Shown here one piece after another: positions 1-5,892 of a stretch of 12,126 nt of DNA. Source of the DNA: CBFGTA01 sp965651595 (lineage in GTDB: Bacteria; Actinomycetota; Actinomycetes; S36-B12; UBA10799); contig CBFGTA010000067.1 in NCBI GenBank assembly GCA_965651595.1, positions 1-12,126 of the forward strand, given 5' to 3'. Under the pieces are notes generated by a model. That model had not been told where the DNA came from, searched no databases, and saw only the letters and a list, made by a program, of their open reading frames with translations. Position 1 is the stretch's first letter, and every line of letters starts with the position of its first letter. The position numbers and the translations under genes are program-made.

Positions 1-1
1 C

Positions 2-76
2 GTTACTGCTGCCTATTTGCACTACCACCTCGAGCGCTCCCTCAAGTCGTTGCCGCATGTGGAGCGATCTCCGTAG
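2..76 (+). CDS. recO: DNA repair protein RecO, C-terminal end (5' truncated by the window)
   Basis: An open frame enters from the left edge and stops at TAG 74-76. The 24 visible residues include AAYLHYHLERSLKSLP. This resembles the helical C-terminus of actinobacterial RecO, where an A-Y-x-x-[WY/Y]-H-L-E-R stretch followed by a basic segment lies near the end. RecO is a single-strand annealing and RecA-loading factor of the RecFOR recombination pathway in the cytoplasm. The context supports the call: in mycobacteria and relatives recO lies directly upstream of uppS on the same strand, as here, with 81 bases between this stop and the uppS start chosen below. The OB-fold and zinc-binding parts of the protein are outside the window, so the identification rests on a short tail plus synteny. 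Confidence 0.7.
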   Translation, partial: VTAAYLHYHLERSLKSLPHVERSP

Positions 77-145
77 GAGTGGTCGCGCTCCGTCGGAGTC
101 ATGACCCGGATCGGGCGCTGCCGGGAGTACGGTGCGTGCAAGTGC

Positions 146-151
146 CACTAT
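146..151 (+). promoter_or_regulatory. Candidate -10 element for a leaderless uppS mRNA
   Basis: CACTAT fits the loose actinobacterial -10 pattern nAnnnT and ends exactly six bases before the ATG at 158. That spacing would make the A of the ATG the transcript start. No good -35 hexamer is visible. The bases between are GGGGGT, which abut the ATG too closely to act as a normal ribosome binding site. The assignment is by geometry only and is one of six similar cases in the window. Confidence 0.35.
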
Positions 152-157
152 GGGGGT

Positions 158-943
158 ATGGTCGCGCGCGTCCCGGTCCCCCCGTTGCCTCACCCCGATG
201 GACATATCGCACCCGCATACGCCTCGGAGGCTCTGCCGCGGCATGTAGCGATTGTGATGGACGGCAACGGTCGGTGGGCCAACGAACGCGGACTACCGCG
301 CACTAAAGGCCACGAGGCGGGCGAACAGGCGCTGTTTGATGTCGTTCACGGAGCCTTGGAGATCGGGCTCGAGTGCGTCTCAGCCTACGCCTTCTCGACC
401 GAGAACTGGAAACGCTCACCGGACGAGGTGCGGTTCCTGATGGGCTTCAACCGTGAAGTGATGCGGCGGCGCCGCGATGAACTGAACGACCTCGGTGTGC
501 GGGTTGTGTGGTCGGGTCGTCCGCAAGGGCTGTGGAAGTCTGTCGTCCGAGAATTGCAACGAGGTGTTGAACTTACTCGTGACAACAGTGTGATGACCCT
601 CAATATGTGCGTCAACTACGGGGGGCAACCAGAGATCGTGGACGCTGCCCGAGCCCTGGCCGAGCGGGTGCGAACCGGTGACCTGTTGGTGGACGACATT
701 GACGAGCAGGCGATCGCATCACACCTCTACCATCCTGACCTGCCGCCAGTGGATCTCTTCATGCGTTCGAGTGGCGAGCAGCGGATCAGCAACTTCTTGC
801 TGTGGCAGGTGGCGTACGCAGAGCTCGTTTTCTTGCCCGACTTGTGGCCCGACGTGGATCGTCGTCACCTCTGGTACGCAGTCGACTGCTACGTCAACCG
901 TGATCGCCGGTTCGGCGCGGCGGTCGACGTGCCCAAAGGTTGA
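158..943 (+). CDS. uppS: Isoprenyl transferase (undecaprenyl/decaprenyl diphosphate synthase)
   Basis: This cis-prenyltransferase condenses isopentenyl diphosphate units onto an allylic primer, giving the C50-C55 polyprenyl diphosphate that carries peptidoglycan and arabinogalactan precursors. The 261-residue protein shows the family signatures in order: HVAIVMDGNGRWA at 29-41 with the catalytic Asp35, SAYAFSTENWKRSPDE at 75-90, and RSSGEQRISNFLLW at 203-216 in the IPP-binding region. The open frame extends to an ATG at 101 (280 aa). I prefer the ATG at 158: it gives the usual length of the family, leaves the common proline-rich N-terminus (PPLPHP), and drops a Cys-rich 19-residue extension. 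GGAG at 95-98 lies too close to ATG 101 to be a good ribosome binding site. The gene follows recO and converges on zur. Whether the product is C50 or C55 cannot be read from sequence. Confidence 0.95.
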   Translation: MVARVPVPPLPHPDGHIAPAYASEALPRHVAIVMDGNGRWANERGLPRTKGHEAGEQALFDVVHGALEIGLECVSAYAFSTENWKRSPDEVRFLMGFNREVMRRRRDELNDLGVRVVWSGRPQGLWKSVVRELQRGVELTRDNSVMTLNMCVNYGGQPEIVDAARALAERVRTGDLLVDDIDEQAIASHLYHPDLPPVDLFMRSSGEQRISNFLLWQVAYAELVFLPDLWPDVDRRHLWYAVDCYVNRDRRFGAAVDVPKG

Positions 944-944
944 G

Positions 945-982
945 GCCGCCACGAACCGAGTCAGCCGCCACGAACCGAGTCA
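945..982. repeat. Perfect 19-bp tandem duplication after uppS
   Basis: The unit GCCGCCACGAACCGAGTCA occurs at 945-963 and again, with no mismatch and no spacer, at 964-982. It lies in the 67-base gap between the converging stop codons of uppS (943) and zur (1011) and encodes nothing. Perfect identity suggests a recent slippage or end-joining duplication, or an unstable tandem repeat that varies between strains. Confidence 0.9.
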
Positions 983-1003
983 GTGTGGCGTCACCGTGAG
1001 ATG

Positions 1004-1025
1004 GCCCCGGCTACTCCGCTGGGGC
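1004..1025. terminator. GC-rich hairpin between uppS and zur, possible bidirectional terminator
   Basis: GCCCCGGC (1004-1011) can pair with GCTGGGGC (1018-1025) around a six-base loop, giving eight base pairs with one G-U. The hairpin spans the zur stop codon and lies 61 bases after the uppS stop. There is no T-tract on either side, so it would be the U-less hairpin type often proposed in actinobacteria. Function is inferred only from position and stability. Confidence 0.4.
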
Positions 1026-1433
1026 GGTCGCGGCGATCTGGCAAGTAGCGCACACACCGGTGATCTCAATCGTGTGTTGCGGTTGGGAAAACCCGTGCTC
1101 GCGGGCAACCGACGCCGCCCACTGTTCGACGGTCGGTCCGGACACCTCGACGGTCGTTCCGCACTGACGGCACACGAGATGATGGTGGTGGCCCGCCGAG
1201 CAGAGGCGGTACAGAGCCTGTCCGTCATCGGCGATGATGACGTCGATCTGCCCGTCCGCGTGCAAGGTCTGCAGCGCCCGATACACAGTGGCCAGTCCGA
1301 CTGTTTCGCCGGCACTGTGTAGAGCTTCGTGGATCTGTTGAGCCGACCGAAACTCCGGATGGGACCCGAGTTCGTCGAAGACTGCAACTCGTTGCCGGGT
1401 GTTGCGGCGGGAACCAGTGTGGGTTGTCGACAT
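1011..1433 (-). CDS. zur: Zinc uptake regulator Zur (FurB), Fur family
   Basis: This is a 140-residue Fur-family metalloregulator, the usual length of actinobacterial Zur. The N-terminal winged helix carries TRQRVAVFDELG (12-23), FRSAQQIHEAL (28-38) and GLATVYRALQTL (46-57, recognition helix). A His-rich metal site GHHHHLVC (81-88) follows. C88/C91 (CRQC) and C128/C131 (CATC) form the two CxxC pairs of the structural zinc. The sequence around YRLCSAGHHHHLVCRQCGTTVEV is typical of Zur rather than iron-sensing Fur, and the location beside uppS and near glyS matches FurB of mycobacteria. Zinc-bound Zur represses zinc importers and zinc-free ribosomal protein paralogues. No ribosome binding site is visible at the ATG. 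The gene lies 23 bases downstream of the membrane-protein gene on the same strand, so the two are probably cotranscribed. I saw no Zur-box palindrome upstream. Confidence 0.92.
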   Translation of the reverse strand: MSTTHTGSRRNTRQRVAVFDELGSHPEFRSAQQIHEALHSAGETVGLATVYRALQTLHADGQIDVIIADDGQALYRLCSAGHHHHLVCRQCGTTVEVSGPTVEQWAASVAREHGFSQPQHTIEITGVCATCQIAATAPAE

Positions 1434-1456
1434 CGCGATTCAGTGCGGATGCGTGC

Positions 1457-1846
1457 TCAGCCGAGGCCTGCGAGACGCCATACGGCCGCAAATAAGACGA
1501 TAGCGATGACAACGACACGCACGATCTTGGCGCTGGTCACGATGGCAGGCCACGACAGGGCGACCAACCAGGCAAGGGCAACGCCAACGAGCAGGAGGAA
1601 CAGACCGGCCCACTGGCTCGGGATGAGTAGACCCGCGAGCAGGAAGATCCCTAGGAGCAACGGCAGGATGAAGCGAGGCAGCCGGTTGAGGACGGTCAGT
1701 GGTTTGATGCTGACGCGTTCGAGGCGCAACCGAGCCGGAGACTTCGCCGTCGCGGGCACTTTGTGGGGCTGGGGGCCGAGGGGGCGAGGCGTGCGCTTGC
1801 GACCGTTCTGCAGCGTCTGGCTCGCACCGATTGTTGGCTTGGGCAT
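1457..1846 (-). CDS. Small actinobacterial membrane protein, DUF6703-like
   Basis: This 129-residue protein has a basic, hydrophilic N-terminus (about residues 1-55, rich in K/R/P) and then hydrophobic segments. They are roughly 59-77 (ILPLLLGIFLLAGLLIP), 80-99 (AGLFLLLVGVALAWLVALSW) and 107-121 (KIVRVVVIAIVLFAAVW). The pattern NRLPRF, then a proline-terminated first span and a W-P motif after the second, recalls the uncharacterised actinobacterial family DUF6703. No function is known to me for that family. I chose the ATG at 1846 because the longer open frame upstream runs over the oppositely oriented gene and lacks a plausible N-terminus. It is the first gene of a probable two-gene unit with zur, so it could be expressed together with the regulator. 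A role in metal homeostasis would be speculation. Confidence 0.75.
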   Translation of the reverse strand: MPKPTIGASQTLQNGRKRTPRPLGPQPHKVPATAKSPARLRLERVSIKPLTVLNRLPRFILPLLLGIFLLAGLLIPSQWAGLFLLLVGVALAWLVALSWPAIVTSAKIVRVVVIAIVLFAAVWRLAGLG

Positions 1847-1851
1847 ATACC

Positions 1852-1857
1852 TATAGT
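1852..1857 (+). promoter_or_regulatory. Candidate -10 element for the small Dabb-like gene
   Basis: TATAGT differs from the TATAAT consensus at one position. A weak -35-like TTGTTG lies at 1831-1836 with a 15-base spacer. Transcription would begin near 1864 and read into the small plus-strand gene. The element overlaps the minus-strand -10 candidate at 1853-1858, so the two promoters would compete back to back. Confidence 0.35.
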
Positions 1858-1881
1858 CACCCACTGAGGCGACAAAACCAA
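1853..1881 (-). promoter_or_regulatory. Candidate promoter for the membrane protein-zur unit, leaderless
   Basis: On the minus strand TTGGTT (1881-1876) and GACTAT (1858-1853) are separated by 17 bases. The -10 ends exactly six bases before the ATG at 1846, the spacing expected for a leaderless transcript. AGG within those six bases could alternatively be a minimal ribosome binding site. Assigned by pattern only. Confidence 0.4.
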
Positions 1882-1906
1882 GCAGCACCCCCGTTCCGGG
1901 TTGAGA

Positions 1907-2335
1907 ATGCTGGGCCGAGATGATGGTCTGATGCTGCTCGTTGCCCACTTCGACCAGACCCGGGACGACCATCGACAGGCCGACGTGTCGACATCGCGGC
2001 CAGGCGCCAACCCAACCCCAGAGGCCATCGCGCAGGCTGTCGAAGTGCTCAGTCAGGTGGCTGGCATCGAGTTTGTGACCTGGGCTACTGGCGCAGACGA
2101 TCCTCGTCACAGCGTGCTGATCGCCAAGTTCGTGGATGCCGGATCGTACCGCCGGGCTCTGGGTAGCTATGACGCAAAGCTGTACGTGGTGCCGCTGTTG
2201 GCTCACTGTCACCCGGTGGCGCGGGTGTTCGAGGACCGTGCCACCTTCCGGGCCGAGACCCCGGCAACGGACTCGGTGCAGTGGCGAGCCGCTGATCGTG
2301 CGGATGACGCCGACACAGCCAACCTGGACCGGTGA
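1907..2335 (+). CDS. Small protein, possible Dabb (stress-response alpha/beta-barrel) domain
   Basis: The frame encodes about 142 residues from ATG 1907; ATG 1931 (134 aa, beginning MLLVAHFDQT) is an alternative, and neither has a clear ribosome binding site. The middle part resembles a Dabb or dimeric ferredoxin-like fold. It has a helix with PEAIAQAVEVLSQVAGIEFVTW, a strand HSVLIAKFVD, then a segment resembling the helix after it (AGSYRRALGSYDAKLYVVPLLAHCHPVARVFED), where small Dabb proteins have a 'Y..Y..HP.H' region. The first strand, usually basic and hydrophobic, is poorly matched, so the family call is tentative. The C-terminal 30 residues are Asp/Ala/Thr-rich and probably disordered. 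The gene diverges from the membrane protein-zur unit and is followed by a 100-base gap before glyS. The coding direction is preferred over the long antisense frame because the start regions of both neighbours fit it. Confidence 0.6.
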   Translation: MLGRDDGLMLLVAHFDQTRDDHRQADVSTSRPGANPTPEAIAQAVEVLSQVAGIEFVTWATGADDPRHSVLIAKFVDAGSYRRALGSYDAKLYVVPLLAHCHPVARVFEDRATFRAETPATDSVQWRAADRADDADTANLDR

Positions 2336-2435
2336 ACGCGATCGGGGCGCTGACGGCGATGATGGGGTCGGACTACCCACTGCGGGTAGCTGACTGCCAC
2401 CATAGATCGGCAGGACTTCTGGATGAAGGTGAGGG
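2336..2435. other. glyS leader with a 6-bp hairpin
   Basis: This 100-base gap separates the Dabb-like gene from glyS. It contains one perfect inverted repeat, CTACCC (2373-2378) and GGGTAG (2384-2389) with a five-base loop. That could be a weak terminator for the upstream gene; no T-tract follows. A ribosome binding site GAAGG (2425-2429) lies six bases before the glyS ATG. The space is too short for a T-box, and no T-box bulge motif was seen. Confidence 0.45.
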
Positions 2436-3833
2436 ATGACGGTGGCGAAGTCGTCAGATGCGCGCGTCGATGCGGTCGTGAACCTATGTAAGCGACGAGG
2501 CTTTGTGTTCTCTTCGTCCGAAATCTATGGGGGTACTCGCTCAGCCTGGGACTACGGCCCGCTCGGGGCCGAACTGAAGGAGAACATTCGCCGCCAATGG
2601 TGGAACACGATGATCCGGTCCCGCAACGACGTTGTCGGAATCGATTCGTCGATCATCTTGAGTCCCCGCGTTTGGGAGGCATCCGGTCACACCCGAGCCT
2701 TCACAGATCCGCTCACCGAATGCAAGCAGTGTCACCGCCGTTTTCGCACTGACGATCTAGAGGACGCATACGTCGCCAAGAAGGGTCATCTGCCCGAGCA
2801 GGGTCTGGCTGACATTCCGTGCCCCCACTGTGGCACCAGGGGAGAGTTCACGGAAACGCGTGCCTTCAACGGCATGCTGCGGACGACAGTCGGGCCAGTC
2901 GAGGATGCGGCAGCGGTTCACTACTTGCGCCCCGAGACGGCGCAGGGGATCTTCGTCAACTACCTCAACGTCGCCAACTCGGCTCGCAAGAAGCCACCGT
3001 TTGGGATTGGGCAGACGGGCAAGAGTTTCCGTAACGAGATCACCCCGGGCAACTTCATCTTCCGTACTCGCGAATTCGAGCAGATGGAGATGGAGTTCTT
3101 TGTCGAGCCAGGAACTGACGAGAAGTGGCACGAGTACTGGTTGGAGCAGCGGTGGAACTGGTACACCGACTTGGGAATCAGGCCCGAGAACTTGCGCTTC
3201 TTCGAGCATCCGGCGGAGAAGTTGTCGCACTACTCCAAGCGCACCGTTGATATTGAGTACCGTTTTGAGTTTGCTGGTAGCGAATGGGCAGAACTCGAAG
3301 GGATCGCAAATCGAACCGATTTCGATCTGCGCACCCACAGCGAGACGTCGGGAACGGACCTGTCCTACTTCGATCAGCAAACCGGTGAACGCTGGTTCCC
3401 GTACGTCATTGAACCGGCAGCTGGCCTGACGCGGTGCGTTCTGGCGTTTCTCCTCGACGCTTATTCCGAAGACGAGGCACCCAAGGCCCAGGGTGGTGTC
3501 GAAACTCGCACAGTACTGCGCTTCGACCCGCGGCTTGCCCCGGTCAAGGCTGCGGTCTTGCCCCTGAGTCGTCACGAAAAACTCAGCCCGCTAGCCGTCG
3601 CGCTAGCCGACGACTTGCGCTCGCGCTGGAACGTCGAGTTCGACGACGCCGGTGCTATTGGGCGCCGCTACCGGCGTCAAGACGAGATCGGAACCCCGTA
3701 CTGCATCACAGTCGACTTCGACAGTCTCGACGACCAAGCGGTGACTGTTCGCGAGCGCGACTCGATGCGGCAGGAACGGATCTCGTTGGCAGGAGTCGAA
3801 TCGTGGCTGTCGGAACGTCTTCCGCGCAACTAG
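2436..3833 (+). CDS. glyS: Glycyl-tRNA synthetase, class II homodimeric type
   Basis: This enzyme charges tRNA-Gly with glycine using ATP. The 465-residue protein matches the alpha2 (archaeal/eukaryotic-like) form used by actinobacteria, not the alpha2beta2 form. Visible features are the N-terminal GGTRSAWDYGPLG (32-44) and a zinc-ribbon insertion with C96/C99 and C129/C132. Motif 2 is FRNEITPGNFIFRTREFEQMEMEFF (about 198-222). Motif 3 is EPAAGLTRCVLAFLLDAY (326-343) with Arg333. The C-terminal anticodon-binding domain spans roughly 365-460 (LAPVKAAVLPL; RRYRRQDEIGTPYC). The start is ATG 2436 with GAAGG six bases upstream. The end overlaps the dusB start by 31 bases, so the two are probably translationally linked. 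I see no truncation or missing key residue. Confidence 0.97.
   Translation: MTVAKSSDARVDAVVNLCKRRGFVFSSSEIYGGTRSAWDYGPLGAELKENIRRQWWNTMIRSRNDVVGIDSSIILSPRVWEASGHTRAFTDPLTECKQCHRRFRTDDLEDAYVAKKGHLPEQGLADIPCPHCGTRGEFTETRAFNGMLRTTVGPVEDAAAVHYLRPETAQGIFVNYLNVANSARKKPPFGIGQTGKSFRNEITPGNFIFRTREFEQMEMEFFVEPGTDEKWHEYWLEQRWNWYTDLGIRPENLRFFEHPAEKLSHYSKRTVDIEYRFEFAGSEWAELEGIANRTDFDLRTHSETSGTDLSYFDQQTGERWFPYVIEPAAGLTRCVLAFLLDAYSEDEAPKAQGGVETRTVLRFDPRLAPVKAAVLPLSRHEKLSPLAVALADDLRSRWNVEFDDAGAIGRRYRRQDEIGTPYCITVDFDSLDDQAVTVRERDSMRQERISLAGVESWLSERLPRN
3791..3805 (+). promoter_or_regulatory. Ribosome binding site that decides the dusB start inside glyS
   Basis: AGGAG at 3791-3795 lies seven bases before GTG 3803-3805, an optimal arrangement, although both are inside the end of glyS. 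The next in-frame candidate, GTG 3848, has no comparable site. This supports a 31-base overlap of glyS and dusB. Confidence 0.7.
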
Positions 3834-5044
3834 GCTCGATCACGTCCGTGGCGTCGCCCCACGATTGCGATCCGCGCACAGGTGAAGGGCTGCGGGTGGG
3901 CAGTTATATCTGTCCGGTCCCGGTGGTTCTCGCCCCGATGGCGGGGATCACGAATCGGGCGTTCCGGCGGCTGTGCCGCGAGTCCGGCGCGGCGGTCTAC
4001 GTCTCGGAGATGACGACGAGCCGAGCCCTGGTGGAACGCAATCCGGCCACCCTCGACATGGTTGCTTTCGATTCCGACGAGAACCCCCGCAGCGTGCAAA
4101 TCTATGGGGTGGAACCGGTGACGGTCGCCGCGGCCGTCGAACTGCTCGTAGGCGAGAACCGCTGCGACCACATCGACCTGAACATGGGGTGCCCCGTCCC
4201 GAAAGTCACCCGCAAGGGCGGGGGAGCGGCCTTGCCGTGGAAGCACGAGTTGTTTCGAGCAATCGTTTCATCGGCCGTTGACACGGCCCGCAGGGAATCG
4301 GATCGGCGCGGGGTCGCTCCCGTCCCGGTGTCGGTCAAAATGCGCATGGGCATCGATCGAGAACATCTGACGTATCGACCGGCAGCCGAGGCGGCAATCG
4401 ATGCGGGAGTGGCCTGGGTCGCTTTGCACGCTCGCACGGCCGAACAACTCTATGGCGGGCAGGCCGACTGGTCGGCCATCGCCGACCTGGTTCAGGCCGC
4501 GCGCGGCTCCGGAGTTCCGGTGCTCGGAAACGGTGATGTCTGGACCGCCGCTGACGCGTTGCGAATGGTCGACGAGACCGGCTGCGCGGGCGTGGTGGTA
4601 GGGCGCGGATGCTTGGGTCGGCCCTGGTTGTTCAGGCAGTTGAGCCAGGCGTTCCGCGGTGAGACGGTGGATGCTGAGCCGAATCTTCCGGAGGTTATGC
4701 AGTGGATGCGGCGCCACGCCGAACTCTTGTGTGCGGTGCTGGGAGCTGACAAGGGGTGCCGCGACTTTCGTAAACACGTCGCCTGGTATCTCAAGGGTTT
4801 CGCAGTTGGTTCTGAGGTGCGCCGAGCCCTGGCCATGGTGTCTGATCTTCAAGAACTCGACACCCTGTTGGCACGGATCGATCCAGATCAGACCTACGAT
4901 GGGCGGGCCGCCACATCTCCGCGTGGAAGAACCAGCGGGGCACGATCGGTGGCGCTACCGGACGGGTGGCTGAGCAGTCAGGACCTCACCGACGATGACC
5001 GATTGCGCCTCCGGGCCGCCGAGTTGAGTGTTTCCGGTGGCTGA
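3803..5044 (+). CDS. dusB: tRNA dihydrouridine synthase DusB-like
   Basis: This flavoenzyme reduces uridines in the tRNA D-loop to dihydrouridine with NAD(P)H. From GTG 3803 the protein has 413 residues, slightly longer than usual because of a 35-residue N-terminal extension before the TIM barrel. Barrel features in order are VVLAPMAGITNRAFR (41-55, FMN binding), YVSEM, RSVQIYGVEP and HIDLNMGCPVPKVTRKGGGAAL (123-144) with the catalytic Cys130. Further on are VSVKMRMG, WVALHARTAEQLYGG, VLGNGDVW and GVVVGRGCLGRPWLF (flavin phosphate loop). The C-terminal DFRKHVAWYLKGFAVG and PRGRTSGA segments are typical of actinobacterial DusB-type proteins. The gene lies directly after glyS and both act on tRNA function. 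No terminator with a T-tract follows; a cluster of GGTCC inverted repeats does. The exact uridine target cannot be told from sequence. Confidence 0.95.
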   Translation: MAVGTSSAQLGSITSVASPHDCDPRTGEGLRVGSYICPVPVVLAPMAGITNRAFRRLCRESGAAVYVSEMTTSRALVERNPATLDMVAFDSDENPRSVQIYGVEPVTVAAAVELLVGENRCDHIDLNMGCPVPKVTRKGGGAALPWKHELFRAIVSSAVDTARRESDRRGVAPVPVSVKMRMGIDREHLTYRPAAEAAIDAGVAWVALHARTAEQLYGGQADWSAIADLVQAARGSGVPVLGNGDVWTAADALRMVDETGCAGVVVGRGCLGRPWLFRQLSQAFRGETVDAEPNLPEVMQWMRRHAELLCAVLGADKGCRDFRKHVAWYLKGFAVGSEVRRALAMVSDLQELDTLLARIDPDQTYDGRAATSPRGRTSGARSVALPDGWLSSQDLTDDDRLRLRAAELSVSGG

Positions 5045-5062
5045 CGGCCTCGCGGGTCAGGG

Positions 5063-5115
5063 TGGATCCAGCCGGACCGTGGGTCCAAGGGGCTACGGGT
5101 CCACCGGTCCACGGG
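5063..5115. repeat. Cluster of GGTCC/GGACC inverted repeats after dusB
   Basis: The word GGACC at 5074-5078 is followed by three copies of GGTCC, at 5082-5086, 5098-5102 and 5106-5110, with GGATCC at 5063-5068 just before. GGACC-GTG-GGTCC forms a tight hairpin. Alternatively CCGTGGGTC (5077-5085) can pair with GGTCCACGG (5106-5114), nine pairs with two G-U. So two mutually exclusive stems are possible between dusB and the next gene. It may act as a terminator or an mRNA-processing element; no T-tract is present. Confidence 0.5.
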
Positions 5116-5148
5116 CCTGAAGTCTGGACGGTAACGAAGGAATCGAGC

Positions 5149-5892
5149 GTGTCTGGCGCAAATGGGCAGGTAGGTGGGGTGATGGCTGACACAATGAAGG
5201 GCATGTCCGAGACTTCCCGTGTGGTGCCACCGCGGGCAGCGGAGCGCCCGAGTCCCGGTGGGCGGGTCCCGGTGCGCTCCGGCGCTGGATCGGCGATCGT
5301 CCTGGTCATCCTCGCGCTGCTGCTCACCCCGGTTCTCACGATCGCGGGCGCCCACCAGTACGTGGAGTCTGCCGCAACCGAACGCGTCGACACTCCCAGT
5401 GACGTGATCGTCGTCCTCGGGGCGGCCCAGTACAACGGAACACCGTCGCCCGTCTTGCAGTCACGTCTCAACCACGCGGCATCCCTCTACCGGTCAGGGA
5501 TCTCCGACCGCATCATGACCGTCGGTGGCCGCGCCCCCGGCGACGCGCACTCCGAGGCGTCAGCTGGTCGAAACTACTTGATCGCGGCAGGGATTCCGCC
5601 AACGGCGATCGTTGATGTCGGTAAAGGCACCGACACCCTGGAAAGTTTGGAAGCGGCCGCCGAGGTCGCCGAGGCAAAAGGGTGGGAATCAGCGACGATC
5701 GTGACCGACCCGGCCCACACGGCCCGCTCCGTGGCGATGGCTACTCGGCTCGGGTTTGACGCCCGCCCCAACCCGAGTCGCACTGGTGACGGAACGCGGG
5801 TGACGTCTGAGTACGTGCAGCGCGAAACTGTCGCATATTTGGCGTTCGAGTTGATGCAGCAGTGGAGCGTGCCGCGGATCATCAACCCATGA
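5149..5892 (+). CDS. YdcF/SanA-like membrane-anchored protein, DUF218 domain
   Basis: This protein of about 247 residues has one N-terminal membrane segment (about 48-68, AIVLVILALLLTPVLTIAGAH) and then a DUF218 domain. The domain shows DVIVVLGAAQYNGTPSPVLQSRL (85-107), with the family's Leu-Gly-Ala and Pro-Ser-x-x-L-x-x-R-L pattern. It continues with IMTVGGRAPGDAHSEASAGRNYLIAAGIP, then TDTLESLEAAAEVAE and a strand-helix unit around ATIVTDPAHTARSVAMATRLGF. E. coli SanA and ElyC are relatives linked to envelope integrity; the enzymatic activity of the family is not settled. I chose GTG 5149 because GAAGGA (5136-5141) is seven bases upstream; ATGs at 5182 and 5203 are alternatives that keep the membrane segment. 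Its stop overlaps the dgt ATG (ATGA). Confidence 0.85.
   Translation: MSGANGQVGGVMADTMKGMSETSRVVPPRAAERPSPGGRVPVRSGAGSAIVLVILALLLTPVLTIAGAHQYVESAATERVDTPSDVIVVLGAAQYNGTPSPVLQSRLNHAASLYRSGISDRIMTVGGRAPGDAHSEASAGRNYLIAAGIPPTAIVDVGKGTDTLESLEAAAEVAEAKGWESATIVTDPAHTARSVAMATRLGFDARPNPSRTGDGTRVTSEYVQRETVAYLAFELMQQWSVPRIINP

Noticed and set aside
79..306. A separate small gene before uppS starting at GTG 79
   Set aside because: It overlaps uppS in another frame and its product is Arg/Pro-rich without motifs; the good AGGAG at 75-79 touches the GTG and is not correctly spaced.
1434..1900. A Zur-binding palindrome controlling zur or its neighbours
   Set aside because: I found no AT-rich palindrome of the TGAAAAT...ATTTTCA kind upstream of zur or in the divergent gap.
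1457..2380. A 307-codon minus-strand frame covering the membrane protein and the whole Dabb-like gene
   Set aside because: Only the last 129 codons look like a protein (membrane spans, family resemblance). The upstream part is antisense to a more plausible plus-strand gene and reads as low-complexity, Ser/Arg-rich sequence.
2336..2435. A T-box riboswitch before glyS
   Set aside because: The gap is only 100 bases, no conserved T-box bulge sequence or specifier stem was seen, and a plain ribosome binding site is present.
2757..3575. Long minus-strand frame opposite glyS
   Set aside because: It lies entirely inside the certain glyS coding region, has no recognisable domain and no start signal; such frames are expected in high-G+C DNA.
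5045..5115. CRISPR or REP-type repeat array
   Set aside because: The GGTCC words are too short and irregularly spaced (about 8-16 bases apart) to be CRISPR repeats, and they occur only once in the window.
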